Of a stretch of 64,000 nucleotides of DNA, positions 12,306 to 23,159 are shown one piece after another. The position numbers were made by a program, and so were the translations under genes. A model generated the notes under the pieces. That model had not been told where the DNA came from and did no database searches. It worked only from the letters and a program-made list of their open reading frames with translations. Positions within the stretch are counted from its first letter, which is position 1. Each line of letters opens with the position of its first letter. The DNA is from Kingdonia uniflora (taxonomy: Eukaryota; Streptophyta; Magnoliopsida; Ranunculales; Circaeasteraceae), in NCBI GenBank assembly GCA_014058105.1, contig JACGCM010001752.1, forward strand, positions 698,715 to 762,714, read 5' to 3'.

Positions 12306-12326
12306 ATTGGCATCGTCTGTGCGAAA
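12306..12326 (+). other. TAT-B primer-binding site (mutated)
   Basis: ATTGGCATCGTCTGTGCGAA after the LTR is a decayed copy of the TTGGCGCCGTCTGTGGGAA site. Confidence 0.75.
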
Positions 12327-12348
12327 ACCATACTTTTTCTTTACTATT

Positions 12349-14120
12349 ATGATTCTAGGCAGTCTGATGACAAATATGAACCTCAGAAGTGCCTCGAGTA
12401 CTTAGAGGAACCACGAGATCAACCCCATATCTGCCTTTCTAAAAGCCACCGATCAACATAATGCCATGGTCGAACTATAAAAGCAGATGGAATCTGACTG
12501 GGTCCAGCGGCTCGAAGATCAACGAATCCATGCCCAAGCTCTTCAAGTCAAATGAAACAAGAGGAGGAAAGCTCTGGAATAGCAGAGCCAAACCCATCAG
12601 AAAGAAATGAAAAATTTGTAAAGACATCAAGACTGATTTACTGTCCATCAAGCATCACCTCCCCAAGCCCGAATTGATCATCGATCTAGAGCTGCCAAGA
12701 GGAAGAACTTACCAAGGGAAGAATAAATTTGAACTTCTAGATCTTGATTAAGGATCCCAGATAGAGCTTCTCAACACTTTGGTCTCACTTCATCAGTATT
12801 GACCACCTAGGGAAGTCGACGCATACATCACAAAATCCTACCACCACCTGTGAGATGACCAGTGAGAGATAGGTTGGGACCTAAAGGGCAAGGCAACTTT
12901 GATCATCTAGTTGCAGCCGTACCAAATACTCTTCAACAATTTATCACCTTGGATGATCTGAACAATAGGATTCAAGCTATTCATTCTGACAATCTTAACC
13001 GAAGATCTGTTCTCGATAGGATGGAAATAAATCATGTTTCCCCTCATCTCGAAGTCATGCCAATTCTAGACAATTTTTACATGCTGAAGTTTCATCAATA
13101 TGCATGACTCACTGTTCCTCTCACTCACATCCATCACTTCAAAGTAGCAGTTGGATTATACTCCAAACTCGATCATATGTTATGCAGGCTATTTAACATG
13201 AGTCTTAAGGAAGAACCTCTTAGGTGGTTTCATACTATTCCCGAAGGTTCGATCACCAGTTTTAGCTAGTTACAGCGTCTCTTCAAGTCAAACTATGCGC
13301 CTGCTAAGAAGAGAGAAATAAAGTCGATTCATTATTCATTTTTGAACAAGGTGTAAAAGAAACCTTTGCTAGATATTTTAAATGTTTCCTGCAAGAAACA
13401 GGGAAAATTAGGAATTCAGATCCCAAAATTATCGTTTCAACATTTACCTCCGTACTCTACATCGATTCTAAAGTTCGAGATGAGCTTACCCTACACATCG
13501 AACTCAAGTGGTCCAAGAATGATAAAATGAAAAGCTCCACAGTCATTCATGCCAACGATGCATTCTCATCACCACATCCAAAGCCAGCAAGTAATGTTAT
13601 GACAAAACAGCTTGGATGAACCACTAACAACATCAGGAAGAAAGATAGGAAAATAGATAGACTCATCCCAGTCCTGCCTCCTGATGACTTATTTTAAGAA
13701 GCACAAGCAATTCCTGATGTACCAAACAAACCCTTATGCCAGTATCATAATGTACATAGCCATGAGAATGACAACTGCTACTCATTGATACAGATCTTTC
13801 ACTGTATTCTACTCGCAGGAAGACTCCACGAGTACGTAGTCGATGTCCAAAATTTTCTTAAAGATGAGACGAAAAGAAAAGAGGCCGAATATGAGTAATG
13901 ACAAGGTTAAGCTCGCCATCTTTATATGATTGAAATTGAGACGGGAAAGAAGAAAAATAAAGATAAAGTTGACAAAATCATATCCTACTACAAGATAACG
14001 TTATCAGAAAAATTTACAACACTTTTACCCAGTTTCAGTAAAGCCAAATGTCCATATCACATTTCTTTCAAAGACTGTGACACTAGCCATATCAAATACC
14101 CTCATGACGACCCATAGGTC
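12349..14120 (+). pseudogene. gag: TAT-B gag (decayed)
   Basis: The start is at 12349 or the in-frame methionine at 12367. The N-terminal coiled-coil-like part (QRLEDQRIHAQALQ) matches TAT-C gag. The open stretch 12862-13107 contains FITLDDLNNRIQAIHSDN, then HQYA, and later SKLDHMLCRLFNMSLKEEPLRWF, all shared with TAT-C (40093-40356). A zinc-knuckle-like CQYHNVHSHENDNCY is near 13738-13785, followed by AGRLHEYVVDVQNF. At least eight stops or shifts break the gene. The segment 13926-14117 leads into the protease and shows FTTLLPSFSKAKCP and HISFKDCD, a linker seen in all four elements. The protein would form the particle. Confidence 0.78.
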
Positions 14121-14123
14121 ATA

Positions 14124-14462
14124 ATGCACAAAGTAGGACAGGAGTACTTACAAACACTTCTTGTCGATACAGGAAGTGCGGCAAACGTCTTATTCAAAAG
14201 AATAATTGATGTTCTAGGCCTCAAGAATTCTGTCAAAGCTTTGACAATAACTGTCACAGGATTTAACAGTTCCAAAGAATCTGTCTTAGGAGAAATTATA
14301 CTACCTGTTCAAGCAAGACCAGAAACCACCTTTGTTAAATTCATTGTCATTGATGCTGAGTCAAAATATTTGGGGATCTTAGGTAGAAGTTGGCACCATT
14401 CTATTAGGTTGACAAAATCATATCATCTGGCTTTACAATTTCTAACAGATCACAGAGTTTAG
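14124..14462 (+). pseudogene. PR: TAT-B aspartic protease, active site intact
   Basis: A 112-residue open frame with the catalytic LLVDTGSAANVLF (Asp at 14166-14168), then GEIILPVQARP and ESKYLGILGRSWHH. This is the normal layout of a retroviral-type aspartic protease in Tat pol, which acts as a dimer to cut the polyprotein. It is the best kept protease of the window; TAT-C also keeps D-T-G-S, TAT-D has D-T-R, and TAT-A has lost it. Flanking stops at 14118 and 14460 cut it from gag and RT, so it is listed as part of a broken polyprotein. Confidence 0.85.
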
Positions 14463-14805
14463 GAAATCAAAGGGGGTCAGGCTATGGTACGAATGTGTGA
14501 AAATACCACCACAAACTCTAACAGAGTAAAACTCCTAAAGGCATAGCAATTACAGTAGGAGCCATCTCCAACGTTCAAGCAACACGATACTGAGGCGGTT
14601 GAATCCATAGAACTCGATGAACCAGGAAGAAATACCTTTATTGGCTCAAAGCTGTCATTCGAAGAAAGATAAATCCTGTTACAACTTTTAAGGATAAATG
14701 TCGACATCTTTACATGGTCTTTCCATGAGATGCCTGACATCGATCCAACGATTGTATGCCTCAAACTCATCCTCTTTCTAGACTGTAAAGCAGTGGTGAA
14801 AAGTA

Positions 14806-16102
14806 TTGTAATTTAACCCCCCACATTCGAGAAGCAGTTAATAAAGAAATAGTTAAACTCCTTCATGTCAAATTTATTTGAGAACCCAAATATTCTAAAT
14901 AGGTCTCAAATATCGTGGTTGTCCTAAAGAAGAATGGGAAAATTAGAGTTTGTATAGATTTTACTGGGCCAAACAAATTCATACCAAAAGATTACTTTCC
15001 CCTCCCTTTGATTCCTCGTCTCCTCGACTCTGTAGCAGGGTACAAACTTCTTTCGATGATGGATGCATCTTTCGGTTACAATCAGGTTTCTCTTGATGAA
15101 GAAGACCAAGATAAAATAATATTTGTTGCGAAAAGAGGTCTCTATTATTATATAGTTATGCCTTTTGTATTAAAAAATATAGGAGCCACTTATCATCAAC
15201 TTGTCACTCAAATGTTTAAAGATCGCTTTGATAAAATCATGGAGTTATACATCGACGATAAGATCTGCAAAAGCTTAAAACGGGAGGATCATTACAACAA
15301 TTTGCAAATCATTTTCGACATCCTCCGTACTTAACCAAATAAAACTAAACCCAGAAAAATATCAATTTGGTGTTACATCGGGGAAGCTTCTGGGACATCT
15401 GGTTAGTAAGAGGGAAATAGAAATAGATCCGGTACAAATCAAAGTACATGAGTTATCACCATAAACCAAAAAAGATGTACAAAAGTTTGCTGGCAAGATT
15501 AAAGCTCTTCACATATTCATCTCCAAATCCTCTGATCGATATAAACTCCTTTACCTCCTTCTTCGTGGAAATCTAGCTCCAACGTCGAAGAAATAACCCA
15601 ATGAAATAATCTAGGCCCTTGTTTGTGAATTGGCTTTCCAAGATCTCAAAATATACTTGAGGCATCCTCCCATAATGAGTACTCTAATTGATGGCAAAAA
15701 TATTAGCAATGTACTTATGGATAACAGATGACTCCATCAGTTCTATTCTTATTCGAGAAGATGATGGCGTGGAAAAACTAATCTTCTTTATTAGCAAAAC
15801 TCTTGCGCCTGCTAAAAAGAGATATATATCAAATGAAAAATAGCTACTTGCCTTGGTATACAGTTCTCAAAAGCTTCGACCATATTTCGAAACCTACCCC
15901 ATCAAGGACATTACCAAGTTCCTCCTCAAACTTGTGCTCTCTAAAAAAGAAAAACTTCGAAGGTTTCAGTAATGGTCTGTGTTCCAAGGTGAATATGATA
16001 TCTCTTTCGAACCTCAAATATCGGACAAAGGACATGCAGTAGCCAATTTTTTGGCAGATTTTCTAATCGAGGCCCCGAATGGGAGGAACTCGAAGAAGTA
16101 CT
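14806..16102 (+). pseudogene. RT: TAT-B reverse transcriptase and RNase H, cut by TAT-C
   Basis: Starts around HIREAVNKEIVKL (14825). The open segment 14915-15334 holds NGKIRVCIDFTGPN, KDYFPLPLIPRLLDS, LLSMMDASFGYNQVSL, the PF-LKN-GATY block and the catalytic ELYIDDKICKS. After 15334 frameshifts appear, but blocks corresponding to FGVTSGKLLGHLVSKR and KKDVQKFAGKIKALH can be traced in other frames. RNase H blocks follow (IFFISKTLAPAKKRY in frame near 15780; SYLPWYTVLKSFDHISK). Coding sequence runs up to the insertion point of TAT-C at 16103 and resumes at 41579. It is dead because of stops and the insertion. Confidence 0.82.
16098..16102. repeat. Left target-site duplication of TAT-C (GTACT)
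   Basis: GTACT before the LTR at 16103 equals GTACT at 41574-41578 after the other LTR. Confidence 0.9.
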
Positions 16103-16577
16103 TATAATTGCGTATTTTCCAGGAGGATAATATTTGTCAATACTTTTGTTTAGATTATGCAATAATAAGCTTAAACACATAGGATTTTACGTGGAAATTC
16201 AGTAAAGTACGAGGAAAACCACAACCTCGAGGATGGTTTTGATGAAAATTTTAATAAGTTGCTAGTTATTACAATTGTTGTTTGGTAAGGATCTAAGAAT
16301 GTCTTATTAGTAGAGTTGCAGATCAGAATTATATATTATCTGCCAATATTTATAGTAGATACAGGCAGTTACAAAAATAAAATAGTTTCCAATTTTGGTG
16401 GGTAGTGGACGAGCTTCGCGGATCTCCCTACAACGGCTCAATTTGACCAGGCACAATAACTATTTTAGTAGGTCGAGAACTGTGGTCACAGATATGCCAT
16501 CGTCTTGAATGATGGACTGTCTTCGACCAAGTTTATATTAGCTTCTCTTTGTAAAATCTGGGAAATATGCTACTACA
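16103..16577 (-). repeat. TAT-C 3' LTR
   Basis: 475 bp, plus-strand ends TATAATTGCG (TG mutated to TA) and GCTACTACA. Aligns with 41100-41573. TATTTATAG at 16347-16355 is the TATA box read from the minus strand. Confidence 0.9.
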
Positions 16578-16592
16578 ATCGCCCCATTCTCA
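16578..16592 (-). other. TAT-C polypurine tract
   Basis: The minus strand reads GAGAATGGGGCGAT directly before the LTR, parallel to GAAAATGGGGCGAT before the TAT-B 3' LTR. It is the plus-strand DNA primer site. Confidence 0.7.
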
Positions 16593-16774
16593 GCGCAATT
16601 ACTTATTGTTGTATCGTGAGGAACACCAAAATTTGAACAAGTTGTCGAATATTGTAGAAGTCTATATTATATCATTTATGAGGTAAAAGTCAAATGAATC
16701 TGGTAACGTATTTTCCTGAGGAGCATTTATGGCAAGTCGTTATGATTGTGGTGTCTGTGCAGGTGAGAGTACAG

Positions 16775-16782
16775 TATAAATA
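16775..16782 (+). promoter_or_regulatory. TATA box of aORF1 copy 1 (TAT-C)
   Basis: TATAAATA lies 58 bp before the ATG at 16833, on the strand opposite to pol. Confidence 0.5.
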
Positions 16783-16832
16783 CATAAAGAAGGACGTGAA
16801 GTGTTTGTTCGGTAGTTCTGTAAGGTTCTGTG

Positions 16833-17024
16833 ATGGTGGCAACACAGTTCCAGGCGCTGCATAAGGAGTTTTTGGAGCACATGGATGTCAAGTACGAGGA
16901 GTTGAAGGAGTTTTATTTTGGCCATCAGTCCATGTCTTTGTATTATCTGATGCCAGTGGAGCCGATATTTGAAGGAATGATAGAATTAGGGGTGGAGATT
17001 GCAGAAGCGGAGTGTTTCTTTTGA
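16833..17024 (+). CDS. TAT-C aORF1 copy 1, small antisense protein of unknown function
   Basis: 63 codons from ATG at 16833. Residues include HKEFLEHMDVKYEELKEFYFG, then LMPVEPIFEGMIELGVEIAEAE. The FYFG signal, the P-V-x-P segment, G-M and the acidic E-V-x-x-A-E end recur in aORF1 of TAT-A (48915-49244), TAT-B (44450-44655) and copy 2 (17708). It is antisense to TAT-C pol and close to the 3' LTR, with a TATA box 58 bp upstream. No signal peptide or membrane segment; helical and acidic. I do not recognise the family. It is intact in this copy, though short. Confidence 0.55.
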   Translation: MVATQFQALHKEFLEHMDVKYEELKEFYFGHQSMSLYYLMPVEPIFEGMIELGVEIAEAECFF

Positions 17025-17635
17025 TCATAATTTTATTTTATATTACTGACGGCCTTGTAGCGCATCGAATATCTCTGAGAATAGGCCACTGCCCATATTG
17101 AAGACAAAGATGCTAAGGCAGGCAGGGCTTTTTATAGTGGTTTCTCCGGTCGCTATCGTCTCTATAATCCCTTAGGGTTGTGAGATGGTGGTGGTTTTAG
17201 AGGAGGAGGGTGTGGCTATTTTTCCTTTATCGAAGGCTATGACACACTTGGGATGTACAATAACTTGTAGAATAAGCTTTGATGTAATCGAAGGAAAGAT
17301 TTTTTGAATGTAAAATATAACAATTAACTTATGGAATAAAATGTTGTTTGTGAATTTTCATCGATTAAATATATTGTGATCTCAAATGATATAGAAATCT
17401 ATTATCCAAAGATAATTTGTCAAGTCTGGTTGATGTCGAGATAGTTGTTTCGAATAGTAGGGAAATATCGAGGTTACTGTGTCGAGGTAATAAGATCTCG
17501 AACTGAAGTTTATTGATTGTGTGGGGCCTGTAAATGGTTCCCTAGGAGGTTTGATTTAACTGGGATGTGTAGAGTTCCAATGTAAAGTAAATGTTATATT
17601 TGACTATTGGTAGTTGGGTAGTCATAGTATTTTCA
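17025..17635. other. Spacer between the two aORF1 copies of TAT-C
   Basis: No coding resemblance seen. It is AT-rich and contains several GTCGA/TCGAGG-rich stretches (for example TCGAGGTTACTGTGTCGAGG near 17470), a base pattern common in the antisense regions of TAT-C and TAT-D. Confidence 0.4.
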
Positions 17636-17643
17636 TATAAATA
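17636..17643 (+). promoter_or_regulatory. TATA box of aORF1 copy 2 (TAT-C)
   Basis: TATAAATA, 65 bp before the ATG at 17708; same spacing class as the other aORF1 copies. Confidence 0.5.
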
Positions 17644-17707
17644 CCCTTGCATATTTGAGGTTGTCATGTAGTTTTTTTTTAGTTTTTTTTTTTAGAAGAA
17701 GGTGAAG

Positions 17708-17992
17708 ATGAGGGCACAGCTGTATAAGGAGAAGTTGTCCAACCGGGTGTATGCCAAGTATTGGGAGTTGTTAGATCGGTATTTCGGTAAGAGTTGTATA
17801 AACAGGTAGCCGCTGGTACCGGTGATGCCCAACTACGAAGAAATGAATAAAGTAGAGGTGAAGGAGGCGAAAGAGGAGTATGCATATAACGAATTGCAAT
17901 CGCTGAGTCCTCCAGAGTGCGTAGGCAAGATAAGGAATCCAGCCAAGGCGCTGATGATGAAAGAAGAAATTGTTACCGGTCGAAGCTTTTAA
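17708..17992 (+). pseudogene. TAT-C aORF1 copy 2 (one in-frame stop)
   Basis: From ATG 17708 the frame reads MRAQLYKEKLSNRVYAKYWE, LLDRYFGKSC, a stop at 17807-17809, then PLVPVMPNYEEMNKVEVKEA, KEEYAYNELQ and about 30 more residues to a stop at 17990-17992. It is the closest relative of TAT-B aORF1, which shows KYWELLKQYFGK and APKEPSYEGMCEVEVKIAEE. Copies 1 and 2 in this element are diverged tandem duplicates. One nonsense change is the only break. Function unknown. The shared YFG, P-x-Y-E-x-M and E-E-Y-x-Y positions define the family within this window. Confidence 0.6.
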
Positions 17993-18320
17993 AAGGTGGA
18001 CTCATGGTCTTTTGTGTTGTAATAAATGAACAAAGTTTGTACTGTGTTTGGTTAACATGAAATAAATAAATTTTCTTTGTGTCAGATTTTGTTATCGATG
18101 TGTATGATGAAAAATGTTCTCGAATATGTTGTGATATGTTGAATGAATAAATTTTTATTGATATTAAATTGCGATCATGGGTAGGTAAAGTTTATCATAT
18201 CTCAATGCTTAGGTAGTTGTTTTGTCGAATAAGATTTGAATTTAAACTATTGTTACAACTGTCTTGAGAATATAAGAGAGGATTAAATATGGAAGGATGT
18301 GTGCAGGTTTAGGGCAAAAA

Positions 18321-18776
18321 ATGGCGAGGTGCTCTCCTGTAGGTGATGTTTTGAGGTACAAGGAATTGGATGTACAATCTCTATTTAATAGCATAAGAGT
18401 TACTTTGCCGAGAATGGACATATCAGAGGAGTTAAAATGAGATATGGAAGGGTTGGAGCAGCAGTGCAAGAACTTGTTGGCATTTAGGAAGCAAAGGATT
18501 AAAGACTTCAAGAAGAGGCGATCAAGGCGTTATGCTCAAGTACTCGAGCAGTCACAAAAGGGTGTGATAAACAGTCACGTGAGGCCTATAAATAACCTCG
18601 TGGTTGGTGACTGTTCACACACCACTGATTCTGGAAAAAAAAATGTAAGTATGAATTCTTTGTATTCGTCTCTTGCGTCTTTGTCAACAATTGGGAATGA
18701 GGAGATTAGTATGTTGATTGAGAGGGTAAAACTTACAAAGCAAAGGAATACAGAAACAACGCGACTTCAAGGTTAG
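18321..18776 (+). pseudogene. TAT-C aORF2, basic antisense protein (one stop)
   Basis: ATG at 18321 opens MARCSPVGDVLRYKELDVQS; a stop at 18438 interrupts, and the same frame continues from 18444 to 18776. TAT-B has the same start at 44012 (MARCSHIGDVLRYKELEVQS) and lacks that stop, so the ancestral ORF was longer. After it comes MEGLEQQCKNLLAFRKQR and a very basic KKRRSRRYAQ, suggesting nucleic-acid binding. GATGTGTGCAG just upstream resembles a 3' splice site and is kept in TAT-B, and CAAGGTTAGT at the end could be a donor, so this may be an internal exon. Unknown family. Confidence 0.6.
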
Positions 18777-18952
18777 TGGTTGTCTTTAAAAAATTTCTTG
18801 TTGTTGAACATGTGTTAAATATTAGTGATTCTATAAAACCCTTTGTAGATATAACATGGTGGAGATAGTGTTGGAAGGAATGGTAGTTTGAATGTGTGTA
18901 TTGGAAGTAATTAGGAAGATGTAGTGTTAAGTCTTTTGTCAAATTGTCTATG

Positions 18953-19030
18953 ATATTGACTGAATGTTTTTTTTTTTTTTTTTGAAAGGCAAGCCAGTTT
19001 TATATAGGGATCCATATTGACTGAATGTTT
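18953..19030 (-). mobile_element. Minimal LINE 3' end (about 45 bp) with target duplications
   Basis: A minus-strand fragment ending CTGGCTTGCCTTTC plus a poly-A run lies between two copies of ATATTGACTGAATGTTT (18953-18969 and 19014-19030). This is the signature of a reverse-transcribed insertion truncated to the last ~25 bases of a plant LINE-type 3' end. It sits in the spacer of TAT-C between aORF2 and aORF3. Confidence 0.75.
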
Positions 19031-19668
19031 ATGTAATGGATGGTGTAATGGTATCAAAAGGGATTATGGAATGTGTTGGAGAGAGGGGTTGGAGTTAAAG
19101 AATGATGATGAGGGAAGAGACTAAGGTTTTTCTGTCGCTTTGAGTACGGTATGACTCGGGGTTTATTTGTCGTGATTTGTGATATTGGATGAGGTTTGGC
19201 AGTTGGAGCGCCAAATTTTCTGCAAAATGACTAGATTTTACGTCGGAGAGAGCATAAATTTAAATTATTTGAACTTGGCTTGAAATGGCGGGATATCCTG
19301 GTACTGTTGAAATGTCATCGAAAAGGTTGTGGGTTCTGTACTTTGAGTAATAAATGTGAGGGACATATAGATAGTTTTCGATGTATGGACTTAGGGAAAA
19401 TGTAAAATAAATTTGGTATTGATAAGTGAATGTAGTAACTGTGGAATTAGATATTAATAAAAAGAATGATGCGTTGAAGATGAAACTCGACAATAATATA
19501 GATATTAGCATATGTATATAATGTATTAGATATGATAGTATACTAACTTAAAAAAGGGAATCTGATTTTCAAGTTTATATAAACGGCTGAACCTATCCAA
19601 AATGATGATAAAGAAGGAATCTTTGTCAACCTCGTAGATGTTGAACTACTTTAAATTAATGTAACAAC
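19031..19668. other. Spacer upstream of TAT-C aORF3
   Basis: No protein resemblance. TTATATAAAC at 19575-19584 may be a TATA box, only about 90 bp before the first ATG of aORF3. Confidence 0.35.
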
Positions 19669-20391
19669 ATGTTTTCAAAAGTTAGGGGGAGGTATAGGGT
19701 TGGCTCAAGTAGCGCGGATGTGGTGAGTGTTGACCAATTTAAAGTTACACCTAGGGTGGTAGAAGTATCTCACGAGGAGGAGACTGAGACAGACGTGGAT
19801 CATGAGCCGCAAGTAAGTAATCGAGAAAGTGGTGATGGTGGAGAGGAAGATGTCGAAGGGGTGTGTTATGATGTGGCCCCTAAAATAGGTGAAATTTTGA
19901 GCTTTAAAGCTAAATATGGTATTCCTAAGGATATTAGGTTAGAGGAATACCATTATGAGATGACAGATCAAGACGTACTATTGGATGGGATTCTGGTCAA
20001 TCGAGAACAGATTCGAAAGGGATTAAAGCAGCCTCTTCAAGCTAACCAGAAGAGGTTTTTGAACTTTTTTGATATGGCTCCTAGCCAGTTCAATTCCAAT
20101 ATCTATGATCTTTTCTGATAAATGGTCAATTGAAAGAGAGGGGGGGAAGAGCTTATTATTGTGAATGATTTATGTGTGTATTATATACTAAAAAAAACCC
20201 ATAAAAGCTAGAGTACAGGTACTTGGTGAGGTTCCTGAAGAGACCACTCCTTTATGAAATGGTTTCGACAGGGGGAAGTATTTTTATGAATGTCTCCTTG
20301 TGTCTGGGAACTATGAGTTCTATAAGAAAAATTCGGGGGAGCCTCTGAAAAGAAATACTTTCCACTTAGGTGTATGTTTAGGTAATTTGTA

Positions 20392-20456
20392 TGTCAAAGT
20401 TTTCTCTTGTTGGAATTTATGAAATGGTTGTCTAATTTGTTGTTTGTCGTCGTCCA
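20392..20456 (+). other. Putative conserved intron of TAT-C aORF3
   Basis: 65 bp, donor TTAG|GTAATT, acceptor CGTCCAG|CTTTG. Exons meet in phase 1. The equivalent intron is at 26011-26086 in TAT-D and 45939-46010 in TAT-A. Confidence 0.6.
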
Positions 20457-21541
20457 GCTTTGAAGGAGATAAATAAGACTTCTACTATTGTAGAAAAATT
20501 GTACAACATCAGGAAGGGTTACTTTGGTCAGATCGATAATTTAGTTGTCGACCAAGAGAAAGTGGACGGTCTCATTCAAGAAGTCGGGTAAAAAAGAACT
20601 CGAGTTAGGGGAGTTGAAATTCTGGTGATCAACAGAAAAATATCGGCCAGAAATAAGAAAGTTGCAAATTCGAGTTTGCCCTTTGTGAATCCTTCATTGA
20701 GTGGTTACAACACGGATTCTGTGAATGTAAAGAAGGAAGCTCTTCTGATTGAGACCTATGAGAAGAGTAAGAAGAGGAGTGCTGGAAGCCAACCTACTCC
20801 TCCAGCTCTTGTATTGAAGAGGTCATCTCGACCATCTCCTACGAAGGTGAGAGAGAAGGTGGATGCTCCGACATCTGGGCTTGCTATTAGTTGACCCCCC
20901 AAGTCGGCCACTTACTTGTTTCCGAAGAAGAAGGCTTCCTCTATCCTGACGATGAAGCAGCTTGTCGAGGACTCAAATACTGAGATCCAACAGACCATGG
21001 AGGCATATGCCACCGGGATGACTTCTTTAGAGGAGGATTTCGATAACTGTTTGGTAGAGGAAGAAAGTCTATCATCCTTCCTTATCAAGGGCCACTGGAA
21101 TATGAACAAGGTTAGAAATCTCTCTGCTTTGCTCTGATTAAAGAATTTGGTTCCTCATCCAAAAACTCATATTATGACTGTAATGCAGATCAAGAAGCTG
21201 TTGATTGAGGCCAAACCCCGTATTCTCAGTGTTTGTACTCTGGCAAACCAGCTTCTCACTTATAAGAATATCGAGAAGGAGCTGGTAAAGGAAAAAGAGG
21301 ATCTGATCCAAGAGAAGGAAAGACTGGAGGCAAAGGTCGAGAAGCTGAAGAGAGTCAATCTCAACGAGGTGGAGTATGCCAAAGTTTTTGATGATGTAAG
21401 GGCAGAAAGTGACCGAGTCAATCTCGACTCTCTTAAGCGGATGAAGGCTAATTTTTCTCTGCAGTTCAATGGAATTAAAGGAGATAAAAATAATTTTATA
21501 AAGGTTTGGCTGTTGCTAGGAATCTGTTCTTTCTGGATTCG

Positions 21542-21546
21542 GATGT
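21542..21546. repeat. Left target-site duplication of TAT-D (GATGT)
   Basis: GATGT before 21547 equals GATGT at 34870-34874. Confidence 0.9.
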
Positions 21547-22278
21547 TGTAGGGGCCTTACTTCTTTCGGAGGGGAAGTCAGCTCTTACAATACGAGATTA
21601 ATCCTCAATCAAAGGAATGTAAGTAAATGATCTAAAGTATGAACAATCTATAGACAAAATACTTGCGTAGATGCCCAAATGTGACACTCTGCGACCTCTG
21701 ATGAGGATTTTTAAGTACATTTTTATTACTGATGAGTAATCGAAGGTTCGAGTACTGGGTTTTACAGGGTGGTCGAAGGTAAACAGCAAATGGGCTGGGA
21801 AGGATTTTTATAACTCTTCCTAGGCTCCCCATCTCCCCTATTTATAGAACATAGATGGGCTGAGTCACCAAGGTTAAATCAGATTACAAGGGTACTGTCT
21901 GGATATCCTGGCGGGGGTATGGGCGCCGGACATGTCTGTACTATCAGTGTAACAGTTGTTGGAGAGGTCTCTGTACTTTGGTACTGTGGCGGTGGTTTGG
22001 TCTGTTACTATAGTTGCAAGGACCAATTACTGCACGGCCTTATTTGATGAGCTGGATGCCTGTCCCATCATATTTTGACCATGTACAGATAAGGTTGAAG
22101 GGTTTCTGCTGTGATGTATATAATCCGTCCTCGAGGCTTATTCGGAGTCGAAGCTTCATCTTCGGGTGATCTTTGGGAGGCTTGTTTATGGATTGAATGG
22201 CTTCGATATATTCGGGTAGGCTGCGAAGTAGCCTTCGAGTGTCTGAGTGGGGTCAAAGGCTGCGAGTAGGCTACTACA
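21547..22278 (-). repeat. TAT-D 3' LTR
   Basis: TGTAGGGGCC ... GGCTACTACA. CTATTTATAG at 21837-21846 is the TATA box from the minus strand. It contains a 22-bp stretch near 22208-22235 that is missing from the 5' copy. Confidence 0.92.
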
Positions 22279-22292
22279 TTTGCCCCTTCTCT
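22279..22292 (-). other. TAT-D polypurine tract
   Basis: Minus strand AGAGAAGGGGCAAA directly before the LTR. Confidence 0.75.
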
Positions 22293-22513
22293 GCGAGGGT
22301 CTCGAAGCCATGTGCAGTGGCGTTCGCTGAGAAAACAGTTTTGCCTTTGAATTTGAGTAGTTTGACTGTTTGTTTTCGAGTAAGTAATAAAAGAGGGTAA
22401 TTAAGAGGTAATAAATGAAATAAGGCTATAAGTATGAGTTACTGAATAGGGATATTGTGCAACCTTCTTCCTTTTCATTCTTCTCTCTTTCCTCTGCAAA
22501 TTTTGCAATCTCT

Positions 22514-22990
22514 ATGGATACCACGCCCAATACGCGATATCAAAAAAGGATGGGGTTCGCTCAAGACCGTCTCGTAGGGCGAAAGACTGGTGAACTGGAA
22601 ATAAAGTTCTTCGGACATCATAATCTGAACTGGAACATGCCTGAGCTGGTCGAGGTAGAGGCTGGAGAGCTCATCAATGGGGAGCCTTATGCCTATCTTT
22701 GGGACCGACTGAAGTACGACTTTACTATTGTGGAGAAGCGTTATTGGCTGAATGTCTTTTTTTATAAGGAAGAGGAGACGGAGGAGCAAAGTACGGTGAG
22801 TGAAGCTGGGCCATCTAGAAGTAGGGCTACTATTTATGGTGGTGATGATTGGTCTATCGGTATTCTGAGGTTTTATGTAGAGGTTTTTGTTTGGGTTGAT
22901 TGTATGAATGAATTTGGGTATGAAGTTTTTTTGTTTTTGTTATTGTTTATGGTGGAATGGAATGAGAATATTATTTTGCTGCATATTTGA
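22514..22990 (+). CDS. TAT-D aORF1-like gene 1
   Basis: ATG at 22514 (MDTTPNTRYQKRMGFAQDRL) is preceded by CTATAAG at 22426, about 85 bp upstream. The part to about residue 105 is acidic and ordered like aORF1: LEIKFFGHHN, then an acidic E-L-V-E-V-E-A-G segment, PYAYLWDRLKYDF and an E-rich end. The frame then runs on into a hydrophobic tail (about residues 125-158) that may be 3' UTR read through, so the true end could be earlier. It is antisense to pol and near the 3' LTR. The relation to the TAT-A/B/C copies is position plus the FFG signal and is weaker than among those three. Function unknown. Confidence 0.45.
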   Translation: MDTTPNTRYQKRMGFAQDRLVGRKTGELEIKFFGHHNLNWNMPELVEVEAGELINGEPYAYLWDRLKYDFTIVEKRYWLNVFFYKEEETEEQSTVSEAGPSRSRATIYGGDDWSIGILRFYVEVFVWVDCMNEFGYEVFLFLLLFMVEWNENIILLHI

Positions 22991-23159
22991 GTTTTTTGTA
23001 ACTGCTAGGCATTGGAAACGAATAGGCTCGTAGTAACGATAGCCAAACTTCTCTCATCGAATGCTAACGGGTAATACTAATTAATGCTGCGAAATGTGTT
23101 CTCAAAGTATAATGATCTGGTCGAATGTAATTAACTGGTAGGCATTGAGAATGGTCAAT

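Larger units (their letters stand above)
19669..21546 (+). pseudogene. TAT-C aORF3, large antisense gene interrupted by TAT-D
   Basis: Plus-strand gene opposite to TAT-C pol. Exon 1 starts MFSKVRGRYRVG (19669) and carries an acidic stretch, then GIPKDIRLEEYHYEM and DMAPSQFNSNIYDLF to a stop at 20116. A frameshifted continuation reads [20 protein letters not shown] and TFHLGVCL. An intron at 20392-20456 (GTAATTTG...CGTCCAG) joins at phase 1 to ALKEINK. Further segments are a basic/Ser-rich linker (20625-20894) and a coiled coil at 21147-21470 (KNIEKELVKEKEDLIQEKER). The acidic C-terminus resumes after TAT-D at 34875-34941. It pairs in architecture with TAT-D 25161-27354 and the TAT-A gene. Role unknown; several breaks make it a pseudogene. 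Confidence 0.65.
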
